64,000 nucleotides of DNA. Source: Hymenopus coronatus (lineage: Eukaryota; Arthropoda; Insecta; Mantodea; Hymenopodidae). The stretch lies in NCBI GenBank assembly GCA_030762935.1, contig CM060884.1, forward strand, positions 71,823,196-71,887,195, read 5' to 3'. Shown piece after piece: positions 35,386 to 45,357 of the stretch (positions within the stretch are counted from its first letter, which is position 1; every line of letters begins with the position of its first letter). A model generated the notes under the pieces. The model searched no databases. It saw only the letters and a list, made by a program, of their open reading frames with translations, and was not told where the DNA came from. The position numbers were made by a program, and so were the translations under genes.

Positions 35386-35879
35386 TTGTCAGTTCAGTTC
35401 AGTTGAGCTTTGGACGACGAGATAGCAGAAGTGAGGTTATAGTTCCGGTATTTGTTTGTTGTTTGGTTTAAATATTTGTACCTAATGCGAGGAAAATAAA
35501 AGTTTTCAAAAATTGAGGAACAGAGAATAATTTACTTTGTTCGTCATAACGAACTTTTATACAACGTACAACATGACGAGTATAGAAATATAGAAACTGG
35601 GGTTTCGGAAGGAGTTGGGAGAGGAAATTACGAAAATCAAGTAAGTAAATAAGATTTACTGTATAATATTTAATATTTTTCAGTCAGTTTTAGCTCTTAA
35701 ATAAATTCAAAGATTCTAGAATTAAGTGTAGTAAAACAGACTGACATTATGGCGGGTTAACATAATGGTGTAGTAACTTTGTTCATCATCTGTTAATTCA
35801 TGGACCAAAAAACGTCAAATTATCCAACTCCAAGTCACTTTCCTCACTGCCTTCTCAACCATTCTTCAACCAGTTTAAT

Positions 35880-36110
35880 GATGTGCAGTTTCCAGTACAG
35901 TTTTCTAAGAAAGCACAACTGAACTGAACTGAGCTGAGAACTGAAATGAATATAACTTTTCAGTTTTAAGTTTTAGTTCAGTTTAGTTTTCTAGGAAAGC
36001 ATAATAGAACTGAACTGAGAACTGAACTGAACTCAACTGAACTCAACTGAACTGAGAACTGAACTGAATATAACTTTTCAGTTTTAAGTTTTAGTTCAGT
36101 TCAGTTTTCA
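35880..36110. repeat. GAACTGAACTGA subterminal repeats
   Basis: Two roughly 100-base tandem blocks, each with GAACTGAACTGA runs and TTTTCAGTTTTAAGTTTTAG, close to the right end of the Harbinger-like element. Similar motifs occur near its left end (34535-34550) and at 35391-35407. Confidence 0.8.
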
Positions 36111-36133
36111 GATTGGAGGAAAGCAACCCTTAA

Positions 36134-36400
36134 GTGGAACAGGCAGACGGACAACTGTGTTGTGACGTCATGAAATGAGTTCCAGTTCGTCTGGAAGCCT
36201 ATCAAATGCAATAAATTGCGGTAGGATTTGAGGTCAAACGCAATACAGGATTCCTGCAGCTCGAAGCTTAGGAATTTGAGTGTTCATTGTCGCATACCGC
36301 ATGCCATTCATAAGTAGTGCGCGCGCATTCAAAAGTCCCTTTGCACCAATTTTTCTTGCCTTCGGTTGCGAGAAATTGAAGACGTCTGTTGAATGAAAAA
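36134..36400. other. single-copy stretch with a CRE site
   Basis: No TE or gene recognised. TGACGTCA is present at 36163-36170. Confidence 0.4.
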
Positions 36401-37101
36401 TCTGCTGCGTTCCATTCACATGACTTTCTCTACGTTTCCGCAACAAATTATTGTTAAAAAGCTTATGCTACTATTTACTTCACTCTAATCGAGAAAAAAT
36501 AGAAATATTCTTATTACATGCTTCTTTGTAAGTAGAAGCGAAATAAGAGAGTACCGTAGGTTAAAGTGATAGTCAAAAGCTGGTTGCTATGTGACTGAAG
36601 TCCATTTGTTTGTATGGACAGGAGTAGATAAATTCCTGTATGAGAAAAGTATACGTTTTTCAAAGCTGAAGCTAAAAACAACGAATATCTCAAAAGCGAT
36701 TAACTCCACGAAAAAAATGCCAATACATAAATTGTGTGTTTTATGCTGATCAACATTTTTTGTGTAGTAAGTTTTTGTCTGTCTCTTAATGTTTGACAGT
36801 TATGTAAAACTCGGTAAAAATCATCCATAATAAAGTAGCCTACAGAAGCTATTCCCAGAAAATTCAAGATATACATACATTTTATTTGTCAGGTAAATAA
36901 CTCTCATATACGATATTTTAATCAAAATCTTTAGAGCCATTTTTAAGAAAATCAAAATTTTCGAACAAAGTTCAATGTAGGATAGCTGGGGACCGGGGCA
37001 TTTTCTTGAAAATGTGCGTGTCGCATCCTGGGAAGATACCAATCTTAAATACCAAGTGTGGTGGTCAACGGTCTTTTCGTTTTTGTGCTATGCTGGCCAC
37101 A

Positions 37102-37102
<1 letters not shown>

Positions 37103-37137
<35 letters not shown>
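37103..37137. repeat. (CA)n microsatellite 1 in HpE copy 33
   Basis: Expanded version of the short CACACAC tract found in all HpE copies. Confidence 0.95.
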
Positions 37138-37141
<4 letters not shown>

Positions 37142-37272
37142 TCGACATTTTTCCATGTAAAGAATAATTGGGGTGGGGGGAGTGTCTTGAAAATCTTCGT
37201 GTTGTGTCCCTGGAACATACTAAACTTACATACCAAGTGTGGTATTTAACGCACTGTCAATTTTGAGCTATG

Positions 37273-37275
<3 letters not shown>

Positions 37276-37309
<34 letters not shown>
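37276..37309. repeat. (CA)n microsatellite 2 in HpE copy 33
   Basis: The second CA run, at the end of the tandemly duplicated segment. Confidence 0.95.
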
Positions 37310-37313
<4 letters not shown>

Positions 37314-37418
37314 TGTTTCTAAAAATGTTTTTTTGTTTTTTCTTTAGGGGTCTCAAAATATGTATTTCCGGTGATATCCGGGTATCGAATTTTTCGGTGC
37401 AATACAATACTTTCTCTA

Positions 37419-37630
37419 AGCCCTCCTAGGTGGGATGGTGGTAGCGCGTCTGTCTCACATTCAACAGTCATGAGTTCGAATCTCGCTTAGGTTGAGTTAC
37501 CCGGAAAAGTTTTTTTCGGGGTTTTCCCTTACCCTGAGAAGACAAATGACAAGTAATTCTAAGCTCCATGGACCCCGAAATCATTTGAGCATCACTTCAC
37601 GATTTCATTTATCCAGGTTAAGGACGTTAT
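37419..37630 (+). mobile_element. tRNA-derived SINE, family 2, copy a
   Basis: A-box-like TGGTGGTAGCGCG and B box GAGTTCGAATCTCG. The body has TTTTCGGGGTTTTCCCTTAC and CATGGACCC; the end is AGGTTAAGGACGTT. It is inserted in the HpE hairpin. Other copies are at 44515-44690, 45286-45357 and 52036-52235. Confidence 0.8.
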
Positions 37631-37699
37631 TATACATTATGTACATGGTACGTGAAGAGAAAATATTAAAATGTCTTTAAAATTGTAGGGAATTTTATG

Positions 37700-37876
37700 C
37701 GTCCAGTTACTAAACATTTGACTATCGCTATTATCTATATCGATCTTTGTATTTATGTACTTTAGCATTTGTAACAAAATATGTAATGTAGCTATTTCTG
37801 TTCAGGATTATTTCGATTACCAACAATAATCGATTAACGATAGAGGAAGTCATGTGAATATTACATATGAGATTTT
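37700..37876 (-). mobile_element. HpE terminal fragment 34, subfamily 2-like
   Basis: Diverged TCTGATG-type end: TTTGACTATCGC.., then GTCATGTGAATATTACATAT. No hairpin end. Confidence 0.6.
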
Positions 37877-38262
37877 TATGTCATGCCTAATAGTAGAGCG
37901 ACACAAAATTGTTATACTGCTCCATAGCGCATGCGCAAACGTGACGTTTCCGAGCTGAATATTGGCTAGTAAATAGGCAGCGGATATATATGCAAATTTA
38001 TATTTCATTTGCTCATATGTGGTTGACAAGCGCTTTGCAGAATTAGCTTGCTATGATACGTTTTCCATTTTGATTATATGGACTGGTATTATTTCAAAAT
38101 TACATACAAACAGATGATCCCACTGCCGTTAGTGGCGAGCCTGTGTGACACTGGCGCTTCGGTCCATCCGGTGCTAAAACGCAAATCCTACGGGTATTTT
38201 AAAAAACATTACCTCTATTATCATTAAAACTTTTATGGCCTTTCAGATATTATACATTTTAT
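37877..38262. promoter_or_regulatory. single-copy stretch with promoter-like motifs
   Basis: Contains AGCGCATGCGCAAAC at 37925-37939, which matches the palindromic NRF-1/EWG site, then a half CRE (GTGACGTTTC) and GGATATATATGCAAAT with TATA-like and octamer-like cores. No coding frame follows, so the promoter reading is speculative. Confidence 0.25.
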
Positions 38263-38264
38263 TT

Positions 38265-38396
38265 TTACTTTCTCTACACGTACTGTGTACATAGTGTATA
38301 GAGAATATATTGTATTGCATCCAAAAATTCCATATCAAGATTTCACCGGAAATACATGTTTTGAGACCCCCTGAATCCAAAAGATGCCTTTTTAGA
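38265..38396 (-). mobile_element. HpE hairpin-end fragment 35
   Basis: Hairpin plus the CACCGGAAATACATGTTTTG segment. It joins the start of copy 36 directly. Confidence 0.75.
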
Positions 38397-38400
38397 CAAA

Positions 38401-38955
38401 TCTGATGTGTTCCATTCACATGACTTTCTCTACATCTCTGCAACAAATTATTTATTCTTTTTTTTTATTGCTTCATTTGTATAGCCCCCTTTAACATCAA
38501 TGGTCATATCGGGGGCTTTCACTTGTGAAACTGTAGGTTCAGAACATTAGGTTAAACTTTATATTACTAAACACACGCACATTCACTCTCACTCTATGGG
38601 GGATAGGAAATAATTCCGGTTAAAGAAAAATTCCCCGCCCCAGCCGGGAATCGAACCCGGGACCTCCGGGTGAGAAGTCAGCTCGCTGACCACTCGAGTT
38701 TATGCTTCTATTTACTTCATACTAATCGAGAAAGGTTAGCAGAAATAGTTTTATTACTTGTTTTCATGTAATGGACTTTTCGTTTTTGAGCTATACTGGC
38801 CACAGACACACACATACACACACACGTGCATTTTGCTAAAAAGTTTTTTTTTCTTTTTTTTAATAATCAGGGGGTTACAAAACATATATTTCAGGCGAAC
38901 TCTCGGTATCGAAATTTTGGATGGAATGCAATACTTTCTTTATACACTATATATT
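38401..38955 (+). mobile_element. HpE copy 36, SINE-split and internally deleted
   Basis: Begins TCTGATGTGTTCCATTCACA. A family 3 SINE interrupts it at about 38455. After 38765 it jumps to the GGACTTTTCGTTTTTGAGCT region and reaches a damaged hairpin at 38955. Confidence 0.8.
38455..38696 (-). mobile_element. tRNA-Glu-like SINE, family 3, copy a
   Basis: Minus-strand head: GTGGTCAGCGAGCTGACTTC, then TCACCCGGAGGTCCC and GGGTTCGATTCCCGG. This is close to tRNA-Glu with a CTC-type anticodon arm but one extra loop base. The tail includes GCCCCCGATATGACCATTGA and ends in A-rich sequence. Confidence 0.8.
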
Positions 38956-39225
38956 CAGAAGCAGAGATAATAGACCCGACCATCCGCTTTGAACTGAATA
39001 AAGACCAACCTCAACAAGTTCATGTGGAAAAACGGAAAATATGAGCCCATCACACCGTATTTTAAAGAGCAATACAATCTCAGAAGAATAACAATAGCAG
39101 GCCTATTTTTTGATCTCGAACAATTACAAGTATGTTTGTGAAATGGAGGGCAAAATGTAAATTGAACAGAAGTGTGGAACAAGCAATCACGGAAAACATC
39201 ATAAAAATCATTTCGTAGACATTTT
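38956..39225 (+). pseudogene. RTE-type LINE protein C-terminal fragment
   Basis: Across two frameshifts the plus strand reads IIDPTIRFELNKDQPQQVHV, then YEPITPYFKEQYNLRRITIA, then RTITSMFVKWRAKCKLNRSV. This order (DPT-RFE-QPQ, then YEP-PYF-Y, then a RTIT-F-W segment) is typical of the extreme C-terminus of proteins encoded by some arthropod LINEs. The polymerase and endonuclease are absent. It lies between two HpE copies, with no visible 3' tail. Family placement is from memory. Confidence 0.65.
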
Positions 39226-40072
39226 TACTTTCCCTAGCCCCGTATGTACAATGTACATAGGGATAGAGAAGTATTGTATTCCACCCAAAAATTCGATACC
39301 GAGATTTCACCGGAAATATATGTTTTAGGCTCCCCTGATTCCAAAAATTGTACTTTCAGAAAAAGGTCCGTGTGTCTGTGAACACCATAACTCAAAAACG
39401 AAAAGTCGGTAAAATACCAAACTTGGTATTTAAATTTAGTGTCTTCCAGGGATGCGACACTAAGATTTTGAGAAAAATCCCCCACCCCAAACAACCCTTT
39501 AATGGTACTTTTTTCGAAAATTTTCATCTTCTAAAAAATGGCTTTAACAATTTTGATTAAAATATCGTATATTAAAGATATTTACCTGACAAATAAAATG
39601 TATATTTTTAATTTTCTGGGAATAGCCTCTGAAGACTACTTCGCTCTGGGCCAATTTTACGGTATTTTGCATAACTGCTAAACCGTAAGAGATGGAAAAA
39701 ACTTACCACACAACAAATGTAGAGCACTTTAAAACACACAATTTAGGTTATATACATTTGTTTGTGGAGTTGATTGTTTTTGAGATATTCCTTGTTTTTG
39801 GTTTCAGCTACAAAAACATACCTTTCTCATACAGGACTTTGTGAACTCGTGTCCATACAAACAAAGGAACTTCAGCCACATAGCAACCAGCTTTTGACTA
39901 TCACTTTAACCTATGGTAGTCCCTTATTTCGCTTCTAATTACAAGGAAGCAAGTAATAAGACTATTTCTGCTAAATTTTTCTGATAAGCATGAAGTAAAT
40001 AGAAGTACACGCTTTTAAAGAATAACTTATTGCAGGGATATAGGGAAAGTCATGTGAATGGTACACATCAGA
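39226..40072 (-). mobile_element. HpE copy 37, full length, CCC/GGG hairpin
   Basis: The hairpin CTAGCCCCGTATGTAC..GTACATAGGGATAG is the clearest example of the alternative stem. The right end AACATCA-type terminus (TACACATCAGA) is intact. Confidence 0.9.
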
Positions 40073-40074
40073 TT

Positions 40075-40567
40075 TTTACTTTCTCTGGGAATAGCTTCTG
40101 AAGACCTGTTTATTCTGGATGAATTTTGCTTAATTTGGCATAACTAGTAAACCGTAAGAGATAGACAAAAACTTACTATACAAAAGTGTAGGTCTTATTA
40201 AAATACATAAGTTATGTCATATACGTTTTTCTCGTGGAGCTTTCAGTTATTCATTGTTATTAGTTTCAGTAGTGAAGTACTTGACCTTTTTTCAGACGGG
40301 AGTGTGCGGTTTTCTTTTGTTCTACTCCTGGCTAAGAAATGAAGGGATTTGTAATGACAATCGCATAACAACAGCTTTTAAAACATTTGACTGTGGCTTT
40401 TGCCTAGTGTATTCCCTTATTTTTTTCCTACTTATAAGGAACTAAGTAATAAGAACATTGTGCTAATGAGTACCTCGATTAGCAAGATGCAGGAATAAAA
40501 AGAAGAATCTTATGTAAGCAGTTTGTAGAACAGCTAGAGAAAGTCATGTGAGTGTAACACATCAGAT
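40075..40567 (-). mobile_element. HpE copy 38, internal deletion, subfamily 2
   Basis: Starts TACTTTCTC and jumps to TGGGAATAGCTTCTGAAG, a join at a TCTC/TTCT microhomology. It ends with the subfamily 2 terminus GTCATGTGAGTGTAACACAT. Confidence 0.8.
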
Positions 40568-40858
40568 TATTCAAAATCATTTATATGCTTTAAATAGAAC
40601 GTAAAATTTATTATGGTTTATAAATCGCTTTATTTTTGTAGTTTTATTCTCTTTTAGTGTTATAACTTTTACTGTTGGTTATCTTTTATAATCTGTTACA
40701 ATTTGTTCTCTTAGCTTAATTTTATATAACATTATAACGTATGGTAAAAATATTTTTTGTAATAGTCACTTATAACATGTTTTGTTAAAAACCTCTAAAT
40801 GTATATAGTTCTGTGTCACTTGGCAAACTCGTTTATGAGTCAGACTAATAAATAAATA
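40568..40858 (+). mobile_element. LINE 3' end with AATAAATAAATAAA tail
   Basis: AT-rich 3' untranslated-like sequence ending TTTATGAGTCAGACTAATAA then ATAAATAAAAA. It is inserted in an HpE hairpin: ACGTATAGAGAAAGT follows at once. No coding part is present. Confidence 0.5.
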
Positions 40859-40955
40859 AAAATACGTATAGAGAAAGTAAAAAACTTTTTGATAATCATT
40901 TGTTACAGAGATGTACAGAAAGTGATGCGACTGGAACATGTCAAATTTTTGAAAA
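40859..40955. mobile_element. HpE ends 39 and 40, back to back
   Basis: A plus-strand hairpin remnant (40859-40883) is followed by a minus-strand TCTGATG-type terminus (40884-40955). The same arrangement recurs at 42122-42235. Confidence 0.6.
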
Positions 40956-41167
40956 ACCAACAAGCAAAATAGCAAACCTATACATTTTCTACCGGAAGTA
41001 CGGTACAAGAAACATTATATGCTTGCCCCCTGAATGAAACTAATTTGTCGAAATGCTGCTGATATATTAATGACTCTATTTGTAAAAGCGTAAACATTTT
41101 CTGACGATTTGGAGGGCACAAAGCCTGACGGGTGTGCAGCTGGACAATTGTTTTGTATTCACAAAAG
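40863..41167. repeat. duplicated block Y1
   Basis: About 300 bases, closely matching 42140-42432. Beyond the HpE end it holds unclassified sequence (TTTCTACCGGAAGTACGGTA to CATTTTCTGACGATTTGGAG). On the minus strand both copies keep a shared open frame with PPNRQKMFTLLQIESLIYQQ. Confidence 0.75.
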
Positions 41168-41172
41168 ATTTT

Positions 41173-41796
41173 TACTTTCTCCACACGTACTATGTACGTA
41201 GTGTATAGAGAAGGTATTGTAATGCACCCAAACATTTGATTTCACAGGAAATACATGTTTTGAGATTCCCTGAATGCAAAAAAAGAAAGACTTTTTAGAA
41301 AAATGTCCGTGTGTGTGTGTTACTGTGGGCAGCATAGCTCAAAAACGAAAAGTTCATATAAACCAAACTTGGTATTTAGGTTTGTGATCTTCCAAGGATG
41401 CGACACGAATATTTTCAAGAAAATGCCCCCAACCACAACTACACTTTACATGGAACTTTTTTCGAAAATTTTGATTTTCTCAAAAATAGCTGTAACGATT
41501 TTGATTAAAATGTCGTATATTAAAGATATTTACCTGACTAACAAAATGTATATATTGAATTTTCTGGAAATAGCCTCTGAAGAGTACTTCATACTGGATA
41601 AATTTTACGGAATTTTACATAACTGCTAAACCATAAGAGATGGACAAAAAGTTAACTCAACAAAAAATGTGTATCTCATTAAAACATTAAATTTTATATA
41701 CATATTTTGTAGAGTTAGCCGTTTTCGAGATATTTCTTTTATTGGTTTCAGTTTTATAATACTTAATAATTTTCTCATACGGCTTGTCAACTGAGG
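41173..41796 (-). mobile_element. HpE copy 41, cut by a SINE
   Basis: Hairpin CTCCACACGTACTATGTACG.. at the left. It runs to TCTCATACGGCTTGTCAACTG, where a family 4 SINE replaces the rest. Confidence 0.85.
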
Positions 41797-42003
41797 ATGA
41801 TGGATTTTGTTGGGTGTAAAAATCCTTAGCATGTGTTCTTTCGGAAAGGAAGTAAAGCCGTTGATCCCGTGCTGTAGATTTACGTAAAAGGACCTGAAGC
41901 CTGATAGAGAGGCCTCTGAGCAAAATTAAGCGGTCTTTCACGCCCAGTATAAAATGGGTCTTTGAGAACCACAGCAGTTAAAGAGCGTCCAAAATAAAAA
42001 GTT
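41797..42003 (+). mobile_element. tRNA-derived SINE, family 4, copy b (no head)
   Basis: Body only: GGATGATGGATTTTGTTGGG.., AAGCGGTCTTTCACGCCCAG, GCAGTTAAAGAGCGTCC. It matches the full copy at 57380-57655. Confidence 0.75.
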
Positions 42004-42009
42004 TACTAT

Positions 42010-42150
42010 AGCACACACACGTATATTTTTCTAAAAATACTTTTATTGCACTCAGAGGGTTCAAAAAATATTTCAGGTGAACTCTCGGTATCGAATTTTT
42101 GGGTGGACTGCAGTACTTTCTCTATATACTATGTACATAGTACGTATAGA
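42010..42150 (+). mobile_element. HpE terminal fragment 42
   Basis: From the CACACAC tract through TTTCAGGTGAACTCTCGGTA to an intact hairpin and GAGAAAGTAAAAA. Confidence 0.8.
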
Positions 42151-42432
42151 GAAAGTAAAAAGTTTTTTTAATAATTATTTGTTACAGAGATGTACAGAAA
42201 GTGATGCGACTGGAACAGATCAAATTTTTGAAGCAAGCAAAATAGAAACACTATAAATTTTCTACCGGAAGTATGGTACAAGAAACATTATATGCTTGTT
42301 CCCTGAATGACACTAATTTGTCGAAATGCTGCTGATAGATTAATGACTCTATTTGTAAAAGCGTAAACATTTTCTGACGATTTGGAGGGCACAAAGCCTG
42401 GTGGGACAATTGCTTTGTATTCACAAAAGATT
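42140..42432. repeat. duplicated block Y2
   Basis: Second copy of block Y1, with few substitutions and a 14-base deletion (GGGTGTGCAGCTGG region). Its hairpin is intact, whereas that of Y1 is broken by a LINE tail. Confidence 0.75.
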
Positions 42433-42930
42433 TTTTTTGACGCAACCGCCCGCTATTCACAGTGCACCCTGGGTCTAACTCTGGGAACGTTGACAAGGGT
42501 CGTGGTATGCGGTTATTGCTTCACCGAGAAGGGGGAAATCCTGCCCCTGACGTGCAGAAACACAACCTTCGCTACTTTTCGATATTTTCGCTCTGCTATT
42601 GGAATAGTTTGAAAGGAGCGGAACTCTTGCATAGCCTGCCTTCCAGAAACCCAAGCAATGACGTCAACAAGTTGTATTGCAAGACTCAAACACGTTTAGA
42701 AAATGTAAACTAAATCAAAAACTTAAACTTAATTTTTCCTAACTTTTTAACTATTTTAGCGGTTTTAGCCAACAATGTACATTCATACTTTCTTTACCTG
42801 ATATATGAAATATCTCCAAAACTAAGCGCTAAGAATAAAAGTTTCTGGATAAAATAGAGGAAGGTTAATTTCATTTGTTGTGTTTTAATTGGAGAAGGTT
42901 TGGATAGTAATTTGACGGTCAATGTACGTT
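42433..42930. other. single-copy stretch with a CRE site
   Basis: The first half is GC-richer. TGACGTCA lies at 42659-42666. Overlapping open frames (42382-42713) have no recognisable motif. Confidence 0.35.
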
Positions 42931-42931
42931 T

Positions 42932-43330
42932 TTACTTTCTCTGAACGTACTATGTACATAGTATCAAAAAATTCGATACTGAGATTTCACAGAAAAGCAC
43001 TTTTAGAAAAAAATCCGTGTGTGTCCGTGTGTCAGTAAATAAGAAAACTCGAAAACGAAAAGACTGTTAAATACCAGACTTGGTATTTAAGTTTAGTATC
43101 TTCCAGGGATAGGATACGAAGATTTTGAGCAAAAAAAAAACACCCCAAAATACCCTTTACATGGAATTTTTTTCGAAAATTTTGATTTTCTCAAAAATAT
43201 TATTGATTAAAATATATTATGTTAAAGATATTTACCTGTAAAATGAAATGTATATCTTGAATTTTCTGGCAATTGCCTCTGAAGACTACTTAATGCTGGA
43301 CGAATTTTACAGTTTTGCATAACTGTCCGC
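42932..43330 (-). mobile_element. HpE copy 43, hairpin damaged, several deletions
   Basis: Half hairpin (ACTATGTACATAGTATC), then interior to TTTTGCATAACTGTCCG. It is cut before the subterminal region. Confidence 0.8.
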
Positions 43331-43347
43331 ATTATGCAAAGTAAAAA

Positions 43348-44206
43348 TCTGATGTGTTCCATTCACATGACTTTCTCTGCATATCTGCAACAAATTATTG
43401 TTAAAAAGCTTATATTTCTATTTACTTCATGCTAATCGAGAAAATATTAGCAGAAATAGTCTTATTATTTGCTTCCTTTTAAGTAGGAGCGAAATAATGG
43501 AGTACCATAGATTAAAGTGATAGTCAAAACTGGTTGGTATGTGACTGAAGTTCATTTGTTTGTATGGAGAGGAGTTGATAAATTCACATATGAGAAAAGT
43601 ATACGTTTTCCAAAGCTGAAACTAAAAACAAGGAATATCTTTAAAAATATCAACTCCAGGAAAACATATATAACATAAATTGTGTGTTATAATGTGCTCT
43701 ACGTTTTCTGTGTGGTAAGTTTTTGTCCATTCTTACGGTTTAGCAGTTTTGGGAAAATCCGTAAAATTCATTCAGAATAAAGTAGTCTTCAGAGGCTATT
43801 CCCAAGAAAATCAAGATACACATATTGTTTGTCAAGGAAACATATTGAATATACAAGATTTATTCAAAATCGTAAAAAGCTATTTTTGAGAGTTGTTCGA
43901 CATTTTTTCCATGTAAAGGATAGTTAGGGGTGGGGATATTTTCTTGAAAATCTTCGTATCGCATCTTTGGAAAGAGCAAACTTAGATACCAAGTTTGGTA
44001 TATTTAACGGTCTTTTTCGTTTTTGAGCTATGCTGTCCACAGACCCACTCACACACAGACAGAAAGACATACACACACACGGACCTGTTTCTGAAAATGT
44101 GTTGTTATTTTTTGGATACAGGGGGTCGTAAAACATGTATTTTCGGTGAAAACTCGACAACGAATATTTGGGTGGAATACAATATTTCTCTATCCTCTAA
44201 GTAAAA
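43348..44206 (+). mobile_element. HpE copy 44, full length, decayed hairpin
   Basis: Starts TCTGATGTGTTCCATTCACA and ends AATATTTCTCTATCCTCTAA, a remnant of the CCC/GGG hairpin. Confidence 0.88.
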
Positions 44207-44489
44207 TTTTTTGGAGCCTAAACCAAAGCAACACAGAGAAATCTAGAGCAATTTCAAAAAGTTTTTTCCCTTCAAGGGAATTTTATAGTGATGTACAAAA
44301 ATATAAAACTAATTTGACCATAACCTCTAAACCGTTAGAGGAAAATATATTAAAGTTGTACCGTTACTTATCTGAACTATATTACATCTGTGGTAAAAAT
44401 TTAAAAAAAACTGGCAGTGTTAGTTTGGAATTTAAACTTTCAGTCATGCATGTCCATAAAGAGTGTATGAAAATAAACCTAGATTTACA
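44207..44489. repeat. dispersed repeat Z, copy 1
   Basis: Shares AACCTCTAAACCGTTAGAGG-like and TTTCAGTCATGCATGTCC segments with 55810-56040. Unclassified. Confidence 0.45.
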
Positions 44490-44690
44490 TTTTTTTTTTT
44501 TTTTTTTTTTTTTTGCAAGCTTAACGTCCTCTAACCTGGTTGGTCAAATCGGACGATGAATGAAATTGGTGAAATGATGCTCAAATGATCTCGGGTCCAT
44601 GGAACTTATAGTTATTCGGCATTCTTCTTCTCAGGATAAGGGAAAACCCCGAAAAAAACCTTATTCGGGCAACTCACCCTAAGCGAGATT
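44490..44690 (-). mobile_element. tRNA-derived SINE, family 2, copy b
   Basis: Opens with a poly-T run (44490-44514), its A tail on the minus strand. The body follows (GGGAAAACCCCGAAAAAAAC) to the start of the tRNA head, which is truncated at AGCGAGATTT. Confidence 0.8.
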
Positions 44691-45285
44691 TTTTGTTTTC
44701 GAGTGGAGTGGAAAACCCCAATCTACAGGCGAGATATCTGCCAAGTGTGGGGGTTGCCATAAAATGGCAATACCCACTACTACTCCACCGGAGAGAATTA
44801 GGACGTAGGAATGCAGTAGTACCGCTAGTTGCACCTGCTGACTCATGGAACGGGTGTGTTGGCCGGCCATAGACCTAAGCCAGGAGAGAGTGAGAGCCAG
44901 GACGCAGACATGGCCGAAGCCCTGATTGCGCCCTTGGAAATTTATGCTGAGGATTTACATAAACATTACATGTGTATATATCTGCAACTCTGTAACGTAA
45001 AGGACATAGTCATTTAAAATATTACATTTAGGATATATTCTAAGCTAGTCATATTTCTACATCTGCTGCTCTGTCTGGCATAGTCTTTGCTTATTAGAGT
45101 AAGCTAATTATGTGGTTGTGTTCAGCCCTGTAACAGAAACGACGTAGGTATTTAGTACAGAGTTCATTGGTTGCACGTGCTCTTCCTTAGTGGTCACCCA
45201 ACCAAGTAATGGCCACGCCCAATGCTGCTTTACCTGGAATAAAATCTTATTCTGGGCACATATTTCTTACATTCTATTAGCTATA
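44691..45285. other. single-copy stretch with a strong hairpin
   Basis: GTGGGGGTTGCCAT-AAA-ATGGCAATACCCAC (44747-44778) can fold into a 14-bp stem with two weak pairs. No gene seen. It could belong to a repeat not otherwise present here. Confidence 0.4.
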
Positions 45286-45357
45286 AGCTAGATTCGAACT
45301 CACGACCTTCTGAATGTGAGGCAGAGACGCTACCACCACACTACCCAGGCGGGCTCT
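45286..45357 (-). mobile_element. tRNA-like head, SINE family 2, copy c
   Basis: On the minus strand TGGTGGTAGCGTCTCTGCCT then GAGTTCGAATCTAG. Only the tRNA-like part is present. Confidence 0.6.

Larger units (their letters stand above)
34417..36130. mobile_element. PIF/Harbinger-like element with subterminal repeats
   Basis: Terminal inverted repeats of about 33 bp: AGGCGTGCTTTCCTACAATC at the left and AGGGTTGCTTTCCTCCAATC reading in from the right, both continuing TGAAAACTGAACT. TAA flanks both ends (34414-34416, 36131-36133), the TWA-type duplication of PIF/Harbinger. The right half has clusters of GAACTGAACTGA and its inverse. There is no transposase frame, so it is non-autonomous. An HpE (34644-35385) is nested inside; without it the element is about 970 bp. 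Confidence 0.7.
36401..37667 (+). mobile_element. HpE copy 33, with duplication and SINE insertion
   Basis: Starts TCTGCTGCGTTCCATTCACA. A segment of about 175 bases is duplicated in tandem (36971-37140 and 37150-37310), each copy ending in a CA run. A family 2 SINE sits in the terminal hairpin, which resumes at ATACATTATGTACATGGTAC. Confidence 0.85.

Noticed and set aside
38620..38696. Functional tRNA-Glu gene
   Set aside because: The sequence continues into a SINE body shared by four copies, and the anticodon arm has an extra base.
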